Below are positions 43,371 to 52,940 of a stretch of 64,000 bases of DNA, piece after piece. Positions within the stretch are counted from its first letter, which is position 1, and every line of letters starts with the position of its first letter. Source of the DNA: Armatimonadota bacterium (GTDB lineage Bacteria > Armatimonadota > Zipacnadia > JAUWAU01). The DNA lies in NCBI GenBank assembly GCA_030601885.1, contig JAUWAU010000002.1, positions 248,001 to 312,000 on the forward strand, read 5' to 3'. The position numbers and the translations under genes were made by a program. The notes under the pieces were generated by a model. That model saw only the letters and a list, made by a program, of their open reading frames with translations. It did not search any database and had not been told where the DNA came from.

Positions 43371-44939
43371 CTACGGCCCGAGGGCCTCGCGAGGAAACAT
43401 CAGGCGCACGATCAATTCGCTGACCTTGAACGTGCCGCCTTCGTGGCGTCGCACCGTGATGGTGTTGCTGCCTTGCACGAGAGCGGCGCTGTCGAGTGGC
43501 ACCGGATCGAAGCTCACGTTCTTCCAGTTGTACGCCGGCCCTTTGCCCCATGGAAGGGGGATCGTCTGCTTGCCGTTGATGACGATCTCGCCCTCGGCCG
43601 GATTGTCGGCGTCAAAGAGCGTCAGCAGCAGCGCCGCGGAAGAAGCCTTCGTCGGCTCCACGTCCAACATGAGGGTGATGCTCTTCGCCGCCGCCGGGCC
43701 CGGCTCGGAGAAGTCCACCCCCGCCTCGCCCATGTTATCTCTCCGGATCGTTCTCGGCAGCCTGATGCGCACGTCAAGCGTGTACAGGAGCTGGCCGCCG
43801 CGGCCCGGCAGCGGCACGCTCCGCACCTTCTCGGCCAGCCCCGTCTGGTACTCAGCCGGCAGCGTTGCGGTCGCCGGCGAATCGGCGATGTTCACCAGCA
43901 CCATGCCGCGCTCATAGCGCCGCGAATAGACGTTGCCCTCGTGTGTGTAGTCGCCCAACGCGTCGCCGAGATCCACGTCGTAGAACGCGAACCACTTCCA
44001 TTGCGTGAAGTTGTACGGCCCGTAGGCGAAATAAGCGTGTTCGCCGTCTTTCGCCAGCAGATAGGAGGCGAAAAGAGCCTTGGCTGCCTGCTCCGACGCG
44101 CCCTGGGCGATGGGTAACGTGTAGGTGTTGAGCTTGTTGAGGCGTTGCACGAGGGATACGTCTTCGCGCCACTGCTCGGGCTTGAAGTTGCCGTCGCTGA
44201 GCCACGTTTCGTCCATGGCGCCATCGGTCTCGGCCACGAACTCGAGGCTGACCTCCGGATTGTATCCGCGCACCTGATTGAAGACCACCAGCTTGTCGCC
44301 GACGGCCTCTTTGATGGCCCGCAGCATCAGGATCGAGTCGTCCCACCACTTGCGCTCGGTGAGCCCTTCGGGCACGGCCGATACCCAACCGCCTATGCCG
44401 TAGCCGTACGGGTACCGCACGCCGACGTTATCCAGGAACACGCCATCGTAGCCGCCGTCCACAATGGCCTTCGACTTCGCCGCCAGAAACGCCCGTACAT
44501 CGGGCCTGCCAATATCGAGGCCGTAGCGATCATCCCTCTTGTTCAGGTACACGTTCACGCGTCGCCCCTGCTCGTCGTGGTAGAACCAGTCCTTCGCGTC
44601 GGCCTCCTGCCATTCGCGGAGCATCCGCTCCGTTTTTCCGCCGGGCGTCAGCGCCCGGCCGACGAAGCTCGACATATCCCGGATGTCGAAGGTGTTGCAG
44701 TAGCCGAAAGCCTTGATGTTGGGATTGACCTGCTTCAGCACGCTGGGCACGCGGGGGAAGTTGAGCGGATCAAGTATGACCAGGTCGAGCTTCTCGCCCA
44801 TGCGGCGGAAGTCGTCGTCAGTATACTGGCTGCCGAAACTGACGCTCAACAACTGCGCCGTCCGCTTCGGCGCGGCCGGGGCCGCGCAGGAGAGCATTGT
44901 CACGAGCAGCACCAAGTATATCATAGCAGCCCGTCTCAT
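43371..44939 (-). CDS. Secreted putative glycoside hydrolase (GHL15-like)
   Basis: The 522-residue product begins MRRAAMIYLVLLVTMLSCAA with a signal peptide. A Cys near the cleavage site could make it a lipoprotein. The N-terminal half resembles the hypothetical glycosyl hydrolase family 15 TIM barrel: LVILDPLNFPRVPSVLKQ, IKAFGYCNTFDIRD, YGLDIGRPDVRAFLA, GGYDGVFLDNVG (Asp at strand end) and LEFVAETDGAMDETWL. The C-terminal ~150 residues form a beta-sandwich. The substrate is unknown. The start is chosen because GACGAGGTG lies 9 bases upstream; a 10-residue longer form is possible. Palindrome copy 3 abuts the 3' end. Confidence 0.75.
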   Translation of the reverse strand: MRRAAMIYLVLLVTMLSCAAPAAPKRTAQLLSVSFGSQYTDDDFRRMGEKLDLVILDPLNFPRVPSVLKQVNPNIKAFGYCNTFDIRDMSSFVGRALTPGGKTERMLREWQEADAKDWFYHDEQGRRVNVYLNKRDDRYGLDIGRPDVRAFLAAKSKAIVDGGYDGVFLDNVGVRYPYGYGIGGWVSAVPEGLTERKWWDDSILMLRAIKEAVGDKLVVFNQVRGYNPEVSLEFVAETDGAMDETWLSDGNFKPEQWREDVSLVQRLNKLNTYTLPIAQGASEQAAKALFASYLLAKDGEHAYFAYGPYNFTQWKWFAFYDVDLGDALGDYTHEGNVYSRRYERGMVLVNIADSPATATLPAEYQTGLAEKVRSVPLPGRGGQLLYTLDVRIRLPRTIRRDNMGEAGVDFSEPGPAAAKSITLMLDVEPTKASSAALLLTLFDADNPAEGEIVINGKQTIPLPWGKGPAYNWKNVSFDPVPLDSAALVQGSNTITVRRHEGGTFKVSELIVRLMFPREALGP

Positions 44940-45076
44940 AATGGCACACCTCGTCACGGCGTGGGTCATTCAGGCAGAACAGAACGCAAGCAATGCAAGC
45001 AGCAGCAGCCTTTTCATCGGCCAGTGCCTCGCGTGGCTGTCAGCTCCCGCTCCGTGACCGGGAGCTCGAGCGCGCA

Positions 45077-47959
45077 TTATCGGCTGGTGACGCCCGCTTT
45101 CTGCAGCTCGATGATGAACCGCGCGGTCTTGTAGCGGATCTGCTGGAGATCGTCGCCTCGCATGCCCCTGGTCCAGTACACCAGTATCGGGCTCTCTTCC
45201 TCGATGTCTGCGATCTGCTCGGAGCTCGGGACGAGCCCTTTCACGTGCGCGAGCCAGTCTTCGGCCGCCTGCGTCGCGGCGGGGTCCTTTGGCTTCACTG
45301 TGGCAATGAGACGCTCCAGCATCTCGAAATAGGCCATATCGTAGACGCCGTCGCGGAAGGCCTCCCACGAGCGCGTCGGAATCGGCGTCATCCCATCATC
45401 CGGCGACGGAAAGGCATAGCCGAAGTCGTGTCCCTTCACCGCCGGCCCGTCGGTGTCATCGAACGGATTGCCCTTGTACGAGTGGTACATCCACGGCACG
45501 TGGCACTTGAGCGGCGAGGCGTACAGATACAAGCTGTTGACCAGTCGCGTCCAGATGGGCAGGAAGAAGGAGCCCCGCATGTTGTAGTACGTCCACGCCT
45601 CATCGCCGCTCGCCTTGAGCTGCTGGGCGAGTTCGTCGAAGGAGTGGCCCGCTTGAATCCACCAGTCCATCACGTGGCCATTGTAGCAGCGCACATCCGC
45701 GTATGGGTCGATCTGGGCGGTGAGCTCCTCAACCGCCGGATCCGGCCGGTTGTGCATGGTGATGTACACCCGCAGGTCTGGGACCTGCCGCACGGCCTTG
45801 GTTAGGGCGATGTACAGCGGAAGCCGTCCCCTGCCCAGCACCTCGTCCATGTGGGTCGGCAGAAACTCAAACTCCGGAAACTGCCGCTGCAAGTCGTTCA
45901 GGCCGAGCATCGCCTGCTTGGCTATCGCCTGGAACTTGGGGTCGGCATCCAGTGCTGCGCGCGCCTCCTCACTCGCAGCGATGCCCGTGTGCCCGAGGAG
46001 CGACGCAAGCTGCTGCAGTCCTGTGTTCACCGGTAGAGCGCCGTGGAAGCCCAGGTCCTGCATCAGGCGAACCCATCGTCGCAGCGTGTCGTAGCTAATG
46101 CGTACCTCGCCGCCCTCGTCTCTGGAGTACCCGATGCCCATGTTGGGCTTGAGCGTCGTGCAGCCGTGCTCGCGGATGTCCTCCAGCTCCAAGCGCACCT
46201 TCGCGTCGTCCGTCGCGTCCGCCGGGAACCGGTAGTACATCCCATAGAAGTGCTCCCTCGGCGCCTCGAGCCGGAACGGCAGCACCTCGAGGGACACCGT
46301 AAGCGTCGTCGGTTCCGCATTCTGCGGGCGCACGGTGATAGTGCCGGTGTACGTGCCGGGAGCCGCATTCTCGGGCGTCTTTATCGTCACATAGACCTCG
46401 TGCACATTGCGTGTAGCTACGTCAACGGGCTTGAGGGGAAGCAGGAATCTTGCCACCACATCCGATTCCGTCGCCGGCCGCGTGTACAGGCGGCGTTCGA
46501 GACAGCGAATGACTTCATACGTCCGCACCCTCGCCGACGGGATTACGCCTGCGCCGCTGCGAAGATCCGTCACCTCGACCTCGACGCTCCGCAGCTCCTT
46601 CTCAGCGAAGATGGCGAAGTCAACTAAGGCGTACTGCCCCTGTGCCGCAAATGTCGAGAGGCGGGCGCCGGGCGTTTCGGTCGGAGGCGAGTCCGGGTCG
46701 ATGTCGTCGAGGTAGTTGCGCGGGTATATCAGGTAGCCACTTGGCGCCGGCGGAAGGTCGAAGTTGAACCGGGCCGCCTCTGCCTGGCGGCGCATCACTT
46801 CGAGCCGGTCGGCATCCAGCTCGCTGGAGAAGCTCGGCAGGTCACGCACGGTCTTCGTCAGCGCAGCGACGTCCACCCAGTCGGCGTACACCGAAGCTGC
46901 CCCTGGCGTGGGCGTCGTCGTCACGAAGCGCACGGCGGTCGAGCCGGCAAGGGGAATATCGAACCGTTTCGTCCCGTCGCCCCTGCGCATAGGTCCGCTG
47001 TCGAACGCTTGATGATCGCCGACGAAGATCCGGAACGTCGCCTCGGCCCCATCGTCGGAGAGGTCGTCAATGCCCGCTCCGCCGACCACTCGAGCGAAGC
47101 CATCCGGGAGCGTGCAGCGGATACTGCACGGCGCAACCACAGACCATCCGCGTGCGTACGCCATACCATCGATGACGAGCGGCACGCGAATGACGCGGTT
47201 GACCCATCGGCCGTTCGTGCCTACGCGACCGGGCGGATCTGCCGCCGCTTCGAGGTCGCTGAGATACACATATTCTGGCGTCCCTGCCCTGGCTTGCGCT
47301 GCCGCCCGTATCTCCGACTGGTTGAGCATTGCCTCTGACACCCTCAGTTCATCCAGGATCACCTCGCCACTCAGCGAGATGCTGGGCGGCGTCTGCGTCA
47401 TCATCTTCGCGTCCGCGACGTGCTTCCCCACCTCCTCACCGTCGATGAAGAAGTGCAGTTCGCCGCGGCCCCACACGGCTGCGATGAAATGCCACTCACC
47501 GGGCTTCCACGAGCCGATCTCGCCGTTCACGCGGCGCCACACTCTGTCCTCCTCGCCCGTGCCGCCCGACATGGCCACCCCAAGGCCCCCACCCCGGAGC
47601 GTGTTGACGACGATGTAGTTGAACGTATCGGCTCGCGCATTGAGAATGCCGTGCGAGACGCCGTCGTTCCCGGACCACCGGGGCTGAATCCACATCGAGA
47701 TCGTGCCTGCCGACGGATCGAGATTGCCCGGGCCCGAGTAGCTGAGGGAGCGGCTGCCGGTGAGGTCGGCGGCGCTGCCGATCCTTCCGTCCGCCGTGAT
47801 AGTGCCCGTGCCCGAGCCGTAGGCGAGGCCCCGTGCGTAGTCCGCGTCAATGCTCCGATCGAAATGACACAGGAGCAGCGTGTGCTCGTCCGGCGCCGTT
47901 TGCCCCCAGCACCATCCTGAAGCCAGCACTGCGCCCAAAACGCCGCAAACAATCCTCAT
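45077..47959 (-). CDS. Secreted LamG-NPCBM-DUF4091/GH123-like glycosidase
   Basis: The 960-residue product has a signal peptide (MRIVCGVLGAVLASGWCWGQ). Next comes a concanavalin/LamG domain (about 28-215, for example GTISMWIQP, WHFIAAVWGRGELHFFIDG). An NPCBM-like domain (about 235-380) has GWSVVAPCSIRCTLPDGFAR and IFVGDHQAFDSGPM. A DUF4091/GH123-type catalytic region spans about 430-930. Adjacent acidic residues in PTHMDEVLGRG (about 702-704) fit the Asp-Glu pair used by GH123 beta-N-acetylgalactosaminidases by substrate assistance. The substrate may therefore be an N-acetylhexosamine glycan. It is the last gene of a minus-strand run beginning at rfaE2, starting 6 bases after the GNAT stop. 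Confidence 0.8.
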   Translation of the reverse strand: MRIVCGVLGAVLASGWCWGQTAPDEHTLLLCHFDRSIDADYARGLAYGSGTGTITADGRIGSAADLTGSRSLSYSGPGNLDPSAGTISMWIQPRWSGNDGVSHGILNARADTFNYIVVNTLRGGGLGVAMSGGTGEEDRVWRRVNGEIGSWKPGEWHFIAAVWGRGELHFFIDGEEVGKHVADAKMMTQTPPSISLSGEVILDELRVSEAMLNQSEIRAAAQARAGTPEYVYLSDLEAAADPPGRVGTNGRWVNRVIRVPLVIDGMAYARGWSVVAPCSIRCTLPDGFARVVGGAGIDDLSDDGAEATFRIFVGDHQAFDSGPMRRGDGTKRFDIPLAGSTAVRFVTTTPTPGAASVYADWVDVAALTKTVRDLPSFSSELDADRLEVMRRQAEAARFNFDLPPAPSGYLIYPRNYLDDIDPDSPPTETPGARLSTFAAQGQYALVDFAIFAEKELRSVEVEVTDLRSGAGVIPSARVRTYEVIRCLERRLYTRPATESDVVARFLLPLKPVDVATRNVHEVYVTIKTPENAAPGTYTGTITVRPQNAEPTTLTVSLEVLPFRLEAPREHFYGMYYRFPADATDDAKVRLELEDIREHGCTTLKPNMGIGYSRDEGGEVRISYDTLRRWVRLMQDLGFHGALPVNTGLQQLASLLGHTGIAASEEARAALDADPKFQAIAKQAMLGLNDLQRQFPEFEFLPTHMDEVLGRGRLPLYIALTKAVRQVPDLRVYITMHNRPDPAVEELTAQIDPYADVRCYNGHVMDWWIQAGHSFDELAQQLKASGDEAWTYYNMRGSFFLPIWTRLVNSLYLYASPLKCHVPWMYHSYKGNPFDDTDGPAVKGHDFGYAFPSPDDGMTPIPTRSWEAFRDGVYDMAYFEMLERLIATVKPKDPAATQAAEDWLAHVKGLVPSSEQIADIEEESPILVYWTRGMRGDDLQQIRYKTARFIIELQKAGVTSR

Positions 47960-47965
47960 AGCTCA

Positions 47966-48514
47966 TCACTTCTCCGCAGCCTCGTACTCGCGTATCTTCG
48001 CGAGGGCCTCATCCCAGAGCCCCTCGTGCTCCGCGTCTTTGGGCGTTGGGTGAAAGCCCAATGACAGATACAGGCGGATAGCCGGCAATCGGTACGACTG
48101 AGTCTCGAGGAAGGCGCGGGAAAGCCCGTGCTTCTTCATATAGTGAAGGACAGCCACCGTCACTACCCGGCCGAGGCCTTTGCCCTGCTGCTCCGGCAGC
48201 GTGGCAACCCAGTGCACCCGCCCGCACTCGCGCTCCTCGGGGGTATCGCGCCAGGCGAAGGCCGTTGCCACGGCCTCGCCCTCCGGGCTCACCACGAAGA
48301 ACATCCCCTCGGGGTCGAAGCGTGCCTGGCTGCTGAACTGCTCTCTGCACTTCTCGGCCGTCCACGTGTCGTTGAGGAAGGCCGCGTTTATGATACGAGC
48401 CCACGTGGGCTCGAAGCCCTCCGACGCCGTCTCCAAACGATGACCCTCCGGCAAACGGACGGTGGGCAGTGCCTCCAGATGGGGTCGATCCATGCGGATA
48501 TCCACTTCGCTCAC
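47966..48514 (-). CDS. GNAT-family N-acetyltransferase
   Basis: The 182-residue product has the GNAT core: VHWVATLPEQQGKGLGRVVT (acetyl-CoA loop QxxGxG, about 112-131) and the terminal AFLETQSYRLPAIRLYLSLGF. The earlier segment FDPEGMFFVVSPEGEAVATA resembles mycothiol-synthase-like GNATs. The start is taken as GTG at 48514 (VSEVDIRMDRPHLEAL) because GGGAGGAC is correctly placed. In-frame ATGs at 48538 and 48622 are alternatives with little family support. The substrate is unknown. The GH123-like gene follows after 6 bases. Confidence 0.85.
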   Translation of the reverse strand: MSEVDIRMDRPHLEALPTVRLPEGHRLETASEGFEPTWARIINAAFLNDTWTAEKCREQFSSQARFDPEGMFFVVSPEGEAVATAFAWRDTPEERECGRVHWVATLPEQQGKGLGRVVTVAVLHYMKKHGLSRAFLETQSYRLPAIRLYLSLGFHPTPKDAEHEGLWDEALAKIREYEAAEK

Positions 48515-48600
48515 GTCCCTGGTCCTCCCTGAGGTCATGGGGTCGATGGTTGGAGACTCCGCCCGCCCCGCGGGAGCGGCGGCACCGGGACGGCCCGGCC

Positions 48601-49731
48601 TCAGCTCCCCCCGGCTCGCCAATCCCGGCTATCGGGCACCGCCAGCCACTCGCCGTCGCGCTCGATGGACTGCTGACTGACGAGGCCCGGCACGGTTATG
48701 TCCATCGCTTCATGGACTCCGATCGGGCATGGCGCCTCGCCCGTGATGGCCTTTGTGAAGTCGAGCACCACGAAGTAGTCGCCGCCGCCGTGACCGGCGC
48801 TTCGAGCCTCGCCGGCCGGCTCGCGCCACATATCGGGCAGATGGTCCGCTTCGAGTTCGCTCAGCTCATGCCACATTTCCCTGTCCTCGTGCAGATCGGT
48901 CAGCCAAACGCGATGGACGCCCCCGCGGCGTCGCGCAGATTCGTATGCTCCCTTGGTGCCCTGCAGTTGATACGTACACATGCCGCTTGGTCGGTCGGAG
49001 ATCATGTCAACGCGCACCTTGATGAGCCCGCCCTTTGCCGTCTTGGCGAGCATTACGCTGGTGTCATCGTGATAGTGGTCGCCTCGCGGGTCTACGTAAT
49101 GACTGCCGGATCCCTCGCAGCTCACCCGTACGATGCGGTCGCCGGACATCCAGTTCAGAATGGGCCCGAGAGAATGCGTGCCATACGTGATCCCTCGCAC
49201 GCCTGTCTGCCAGATGCGCCGCCACGGCGTGCGCTCGTTGAGCTCCTTGAGCTCGTGCAGGTACTCGCCCTCCGCGTAATACACCTCGCCGAACAGCCCG
49301 CGCTCCACCAGCGCTCTCACCAGCACATTGGGCTTGGTGTAGTTCATGTTCTCAGCCATCATGTAGACGGCATCAGCCGCTTTGCCGGCGGATACCAGAT
49401 CGCGGCACTGCTCCAGCGAGACGGCGGCAGGCACTTCGCTGAGCACGTGCAGGCCGCGCTCCAGTGCCTGGATCGACTGCGGGACGTGCAGATCCACGGG
49501 CGTGGCGACGATGACGGCGTCGAGCTCGGCGGAGTCAAGCATATCATCGTAGGACGTGTACATCTCTGCCGCGCCGAGCCCTTCCGCCGCCTGGCGCAGC
49601 GCGTCTTCATCGATGTCGCACACGGCGTGGACGCGGGCGATGCCGCTCGCCTCGATCCCCGCGCCGAACGACCTGCCGCGTCGAACGCCGACGATGCCAA
49701 TACTCAGCTTCTCGGCTGTGCCGGGGGTCAT
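48601..49731 (-). CDS. Gfo/Idh/MocA family oxidoreductase with EVP in place of EKP
   Basis: The 376-residue product starts at 49731 (MTPGTAEKLSIGIVGVRRG), 5 bases after GGGAGGAG. The dinucleotide-binding N-terminus and the overall fold fit the family. At the position of the catalytic EKP the sequence reads LHVLSEVPAAVSLEQCRDL, losing the conserved Lys. Downstream, MNYTKPNVLVRALVERGLFGE and GDYFVVLDFTKAITG fit the C-terminal domain. The missing Lys suggests altered chemistry or a non-redox role. Similar EVP variants occur in some family members. It lies between rfaE2 and the GNAT gene on the same strand. Confidence 0.85.
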   Translation of the reverse strand: MTPGTAEKLSIGIVGVRRGRSFGAGIEASGIARVHAVCDIDEDALRQAAEGLGAAEMYTSYDDMLDSAELDAVIVATPVDLHVPQSIQALERGLHVLSEVPAAVSLEQCRDLVSAGKAADAVYMMAENMNYTKPNVLVRALVERGLFGEVYYAEGEYLHELKELNERTPWRRIWQTGVRGITYGTHSLGPILNWMSGDRIVRVSCEGSGSHYVDPRGDHYHDDTSVMLAKTAKGGLIKVRVDMISDRPSGMCTYQLQGTKGAYESARRRGGVHRVWLTDLHEDREMWHELSELEADHLPDMWREPAGEARSAGHGGGDYFVVLDFTKAITGEAPCPIGVHEAMDITVPGLVSQQSIERDGEWLAVPDSRDWRAGGS

Positions 49732-49842
49732 CAGTACTCCTCCCATCAGTTATTGGGCGATACGCCGCTGAACGTGGCCTTGATAACGACACTCGTATGT
49801 GGATCGTGGGCAGTGGTCGGCATGCCGCCCTTGACCCACGGA

Positions 49843-50355
49843 TCATGACCGCGGGAGGGTCTTTGCCAGCCGTTCCAGAAAGCTCGTGGTGGAGCAGCCT
49901 GGCACCGGAGGCACGAGGACGATCTTGCTGCCGAGACGCTCGGCCAGCCGGCGCTCCTCTTGGTTGATAGTGTCGATGGTGTAGTCGCCGCCTTTGACAT
50001 AGCACTCGGGCTCGATGGCCTCGAGCAGCCCGAGCACGTTGGGCTCGGAGAAGACGATGACCGCCCCCACGCATCCGATGGCGGCCAACACGGCGGCCCG
50101 ATCCGCCTCCGGCTGCAGCGGACGCCCGGGCCCCTTCACGGATCTGATGGACTCGTCGCTGTTGATGGCGACGATGAGGAAATCGCCGTGGGCGGCAGCC
50201 TCCTCGAGCGTCTGCACGTGCCCTCGGTGCAGCACGTCGAAGCAGCCGTTGGTGAAGACGATGCGCTTGCCCTCGCTGCGGAGCCTGCGGACGGCTGCGA
50301 GGACCTGTGGGAGGTCCATGATCTTGTCGCTGCTTTGAGACGGTTTGCCGCCCAT
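49843..50355 (-). CDS. rfaE2: Heptose 1-phosphate adenylyltransferase-like (RfaE2/HldE C-terminal domain)
   Basis: The 170-residue product is a stand-alone cytidylyltransferase-like domain: IVFTNGCFDVLHRGHVQTL (HxGH nucleotide site, about 33-51), FLIVAINSDESIRSVKGPGR, EPECYVKGGDY (about 115) and a closing VPGCSTTSFLERL (about 155). This is the pattern of the RfaE domain II that attaches AMP to D-glycero-beta-D-manno-heptose 1-phosphate. The partner kinase (domain I) is not in the window. It supports an LPS-type heptose or S-layer heptose pathway and fits the GT9 gene at 60.7 kb. A glycerol-3-phosphate cytidylyltransferase role is less likely. Confidence 0.88.
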   Translation of the reverse strand: MGGKPSQSSDKIMDLPQVLAAVRRLRSEGKRIVFTNGCFDVLHRGHVQTLEEAAAHGDFLIVAINSDESIRSVKGPGRPLQPEADRAAVLAAIGCVGAVIVFSEPNVLGLLEAIEPECYVKGGDYTIDTINQEERRLAERLGSKIVLVPPVPGCSTTSFLERLAKTLPRS

Positions 50356-50398
50356 GTGCTACTGCCTCCGAAGCCGGAGCCGTCACCCGAAGTCATCG

Positions 50399-50475
50399 GG
50401 TGGCACGGGTGGCTTGCTGCCCGTGCGTCGCGGTGGGCCGAAGGAGCACGGCTTGACGAGCAAGCCATGCCACAC
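50399..50475. repeat. Intergenic inverted repeat with inner hairpin
   Basis: GGTGGCACGGGTGGCTTGCT (50399-50418) and AGCAAGCCATGCCACAC (50459-50475) are inverted copies with a 3-4 base gap. Inside the left arm GCACGGG (50403-50409) also pairs with CCCGTGC (50420-50426), and ACGGCTTG appears again at 50449. It lies between divergent rfaE2 and the DUF5060 gene and looks like a dispersed intergenic element distinct from the purine-heptad family. Confidence 0.6.
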
Positions 50476-50609
50476 GTCCAACCTGTCCACCCGGGGGTCC
50501 CGAACGGTGATGTTCCCAGCCCGTCAGCCGTAACCTTTTTCGCCGCTGCTTTGTTTCGTACCTACGAGGCAGCTTGACGCACAAGCGCCCGCGGGCGGAC
50601 GGAGGCATA

Positions 50610-52940
50610 ATGGATAGAAGCAGGATCGCAGTGGTCCCGGCTGTCAGGCTGGTAGCCATCACCGTGCTGCTCTTTGCCGTGACGTACGCCCATGCCGCCC
50701 CGGGCACTCCAGACATCCAGTACAGCTTCGACGACGGCGCTGGCGACTGGACACTGGAGACCGAAGACGGCGCCATCGCCCAGCTCGAGACGCTCACGGT
50801 CGGGAGTGGCCGCACCGTGCTGCGCATCCACGCGACCTTCCCCGGCGTCGTCGGCCTCAAGATAAAGCCCTGGCGCGATTGGTTCGACTACGACGCGGTG
50901 GACTTCGACCTCCAGATGCAGTACGCGAAGGACGGCTCGCAGGAGATCGAGCCGGTCGTTTACTTCAAAGACAGCGAGTACTGGTGGTACCAGGCGCTGC
51001 CATCCCGTGACCCGAAGACCGATAAGGTCGTCCACAAGCTCCCGCTGGCAAAATGGAAGCACTTCACGCTCGACATCTCCCCCACCAGCACCCAGTGGAC
51101 GCCACACGGGCATGAGAAGCCGTGGTCAGGACCGACATATCGCCCCAAGGAGTTCGGCATCCGCTTCTACTCCAAGAAGCCATACAGCGGCTCCATCCTC
51201 ATTGATGACATCGTTCTGTCGGCCGTTCCGGATCGGCGACCGCAGCCAGCCGGCGACATCGAGCTGCAGCTCAGCGCGCGGCGCGTCCCGCAGTATGAGA
51301 AGCTCGAGGCGACCTTCGGCCTTGGCAAGACCTACTCCAACCCCTTCGACCCGGCGGTCGTAGACGTCATGGCGCACTTTAGCGCGCCCGACGGCAGCAC
51401 GATCGAGCTGCCCGGCTTCTACTACCAGGGATACAAGCGCGTCCAGGATGAGAAGGAACACGAGCGGCTGGCTCCGGTGGCGAAGCCCGTGTGGAAAGTC
51501 CGCTTCGCCCCCCATCAGGTCGGGACGTACGAGTTTTTCGTCACCGTCAACGATGGTCAGCAGCGGCGGTCGCCGGTGTACAGCTTCGAGGCGACTGGGC
51601 CAAAGAATCCCCGCGGCCCGGTACGCGTCAGCCAGTCCGATCCGCTCTACTTCGAGTTCGCCAATGGGGACTTCTACTACCCCGTGGGTCTGAACGTGCG
51701 CGACGGCAACGTGAAGAAGGAAGAGGACGGCCAGCGCGGCACGTATGACATGGACCACTATCTGAACAAAATGGGCGACGCGGGGATGAACTTCGTGCGC
51801 ACCTGGATGTGCTCCTGGTGGGTGGCGCTTGAGTGGGGCGAGCACTACGACTCCTCAAGGTACCACGGACTGGGCCGGTACAGCATGGCCAACGCCTGGC
51901 GACTGGACTACACGCTCGACTTGGCCGAGAAGCTGGACCTGTACGTCGAGTTGACCCTCAACAACCACGGCCAGCTCCGGCAGGACAAGTTCGACTACGA
52001 GTGGGACTACAATCCCTTCTGGACGGTCAACGGCGGCCATCTGACCACGCCGCGCCAGTTCTGGACCGACGAGCGCGCCAAGGAACTCACGCGCCAGCGC
52101 TATCGCTACATCGTGGCCCGGTGGGGCTACTCCACGAACCTTATGACGTGGGACCTCTGGAACGAGGTGGACCTTGTCGAGGGCTACACGAAACAGGCGA
52201 ACGATCCTGTCGTCCTGTGGCACAAGGAGTTCGCCCAGTATCTGCGCGACATCGACCCCTTCGACCACATCGTCACCTCTCACTACTGCCTCGGCCATCT
52301 GTCCCGAACGGGCGGGAAGGAGTTGTTCCAGGGCGCCAACCTGGACTACGCGCAGGCCGACTCCTACTGGAGCAAGACGATAACCGAGGACATGAATAAG
52401 ATGCTGAGCGCCGGTCAGGGCATGGGGAAGCCTCTCGTGCTGCTGGAGTTCGGGCGGGTGCCCGCGAAGACGCGCTTCGAGCTGCGGGCCGGCATCTGGA
52501 GCTCTCTCTGCATGCCCTTGGCCGGCATCGCCATGTACTGGATGTGGGATCAGGTGGACATCCAGGACATGTGGCGCTACTACCGGGCGGCCGTGAAGTT
52601 CATGGAGGGCGAGGACGATCGCGGCAAGAAGTGGGTGCGCACCATCGCCGTCGCTCGACCGTACGTGGCGCAGGCCATGCGCAGCAAGGCGGGCGCGCGC
52701 ATCTATGTGTACGACCTGAAGAAGCTGGCGGCGGATCCGAGGGCGCTCGAGAAGGTGGCGGGCGTGAAGCTCATGACGCGGATGTCCCAGCCCGGCGACT
52801 ACACCGCCGAGTTCTGGGACACTGTCGATGGCGGCCTCATCGGCACGGAAACCGCCACGGCCTCAGCGAACGGCATCCTCACCGTTCCGCTGCCGCCCAT
52901 TGCGGCCGATATGGCGGTGAAGATCAGGGAAAAGGGCTAA
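50610..52940 (+). CDS. Secreted DUF5060-domain glycoside hydrolase
   Basis: The 776-residue product begins MDRSRIAVVPAVRLVAITVL with a signal peptide ending near AHAAP. The N-terminal carbohydrate-binding sandwich (about 30-200) begins IQYSFDDGAGDWTLETED. A DUF5060 Ig-like domain (about 215-315) has YEKLEATFGLGKTYSNPFDP. A GH5/GH39-like TIM barrel (about 330-690) carries acid/base Glu519 in WDLWNEVDL and nucleophile Glu613 in VLLEFGRVP. A short C-terminal sandwich ends VPLPPIAADMAVKIREKG. It is an exported retaining glycosidase of unknown specificity. GGAGG precedes the ATG by 4 bases. Its stop is embedded in palindrome copy 4, convergent with smpB. Confidence 0.88.
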   Translation: MDRSRIAVVPAVRLVAITVLLFAVTYAHAAPGTPDIQYSFDDGAGDWTLETEDGAIAQLETLTVGSGRTVLRIHATFPGVVGLKIKPWRDWFDYDAVDFDLQMQYAKDGSQEIEPVVYFKDSEYWWYQALPSRDPKTDKVVHKLPLAKWKHFTLDISPTSTQWTPHGHEKPWSGPTYRPKEFGIRFYSKKPYSGSILIDDIVLSAVPDRRPQPAGDIELQLSARRVPQYEKLEATFGLGKTYSNPFDPAVVDVMAHFSAPDGSTIELPGFYYQGYKRVQDEKEHERLAPVAKPVWKVRFAPHQVGTYEFFVTVNDGQQRRSPVYSFEATGPKNPRGPVRVSQSDPLYFEFANGDFYYPVGLNVRDGNVKKEEDGQRGTYDMDHYLNKMGDAGMNFVRTWMCSWWVALEWGEHYDSSRYHGLGRYSMANAWRLDYTLDLAEKLDLYVELTLNNHGQLRQDKFDYEWDYNPFWTVNGGHLTTPRQFWTDERAKELTRQRYRYIVARWGYSTNLMTWDLWNEVDLVEGYTKQANDPVVLWHKEFAQYLRDIDPFDHIVTSHYCLGHLSRTGGKELFQGANLDYAQADSYWSKTITEDMNKMLSAGQGMGKPLVLLEFGRVPAKTRFELRAGIWSSLCMPLAGIAMYWMWDQVDIQDMWRYYRAAVKFMEGEDDRGKKWVRTIAVARPYVAQAMRSKAGARIYVYDLKKLAADPRALEKVAGVKLMTRMSQPGDYTAEFWDTVDGGLIGTETATASANGILTVPLPPIAADMAVKIREKG

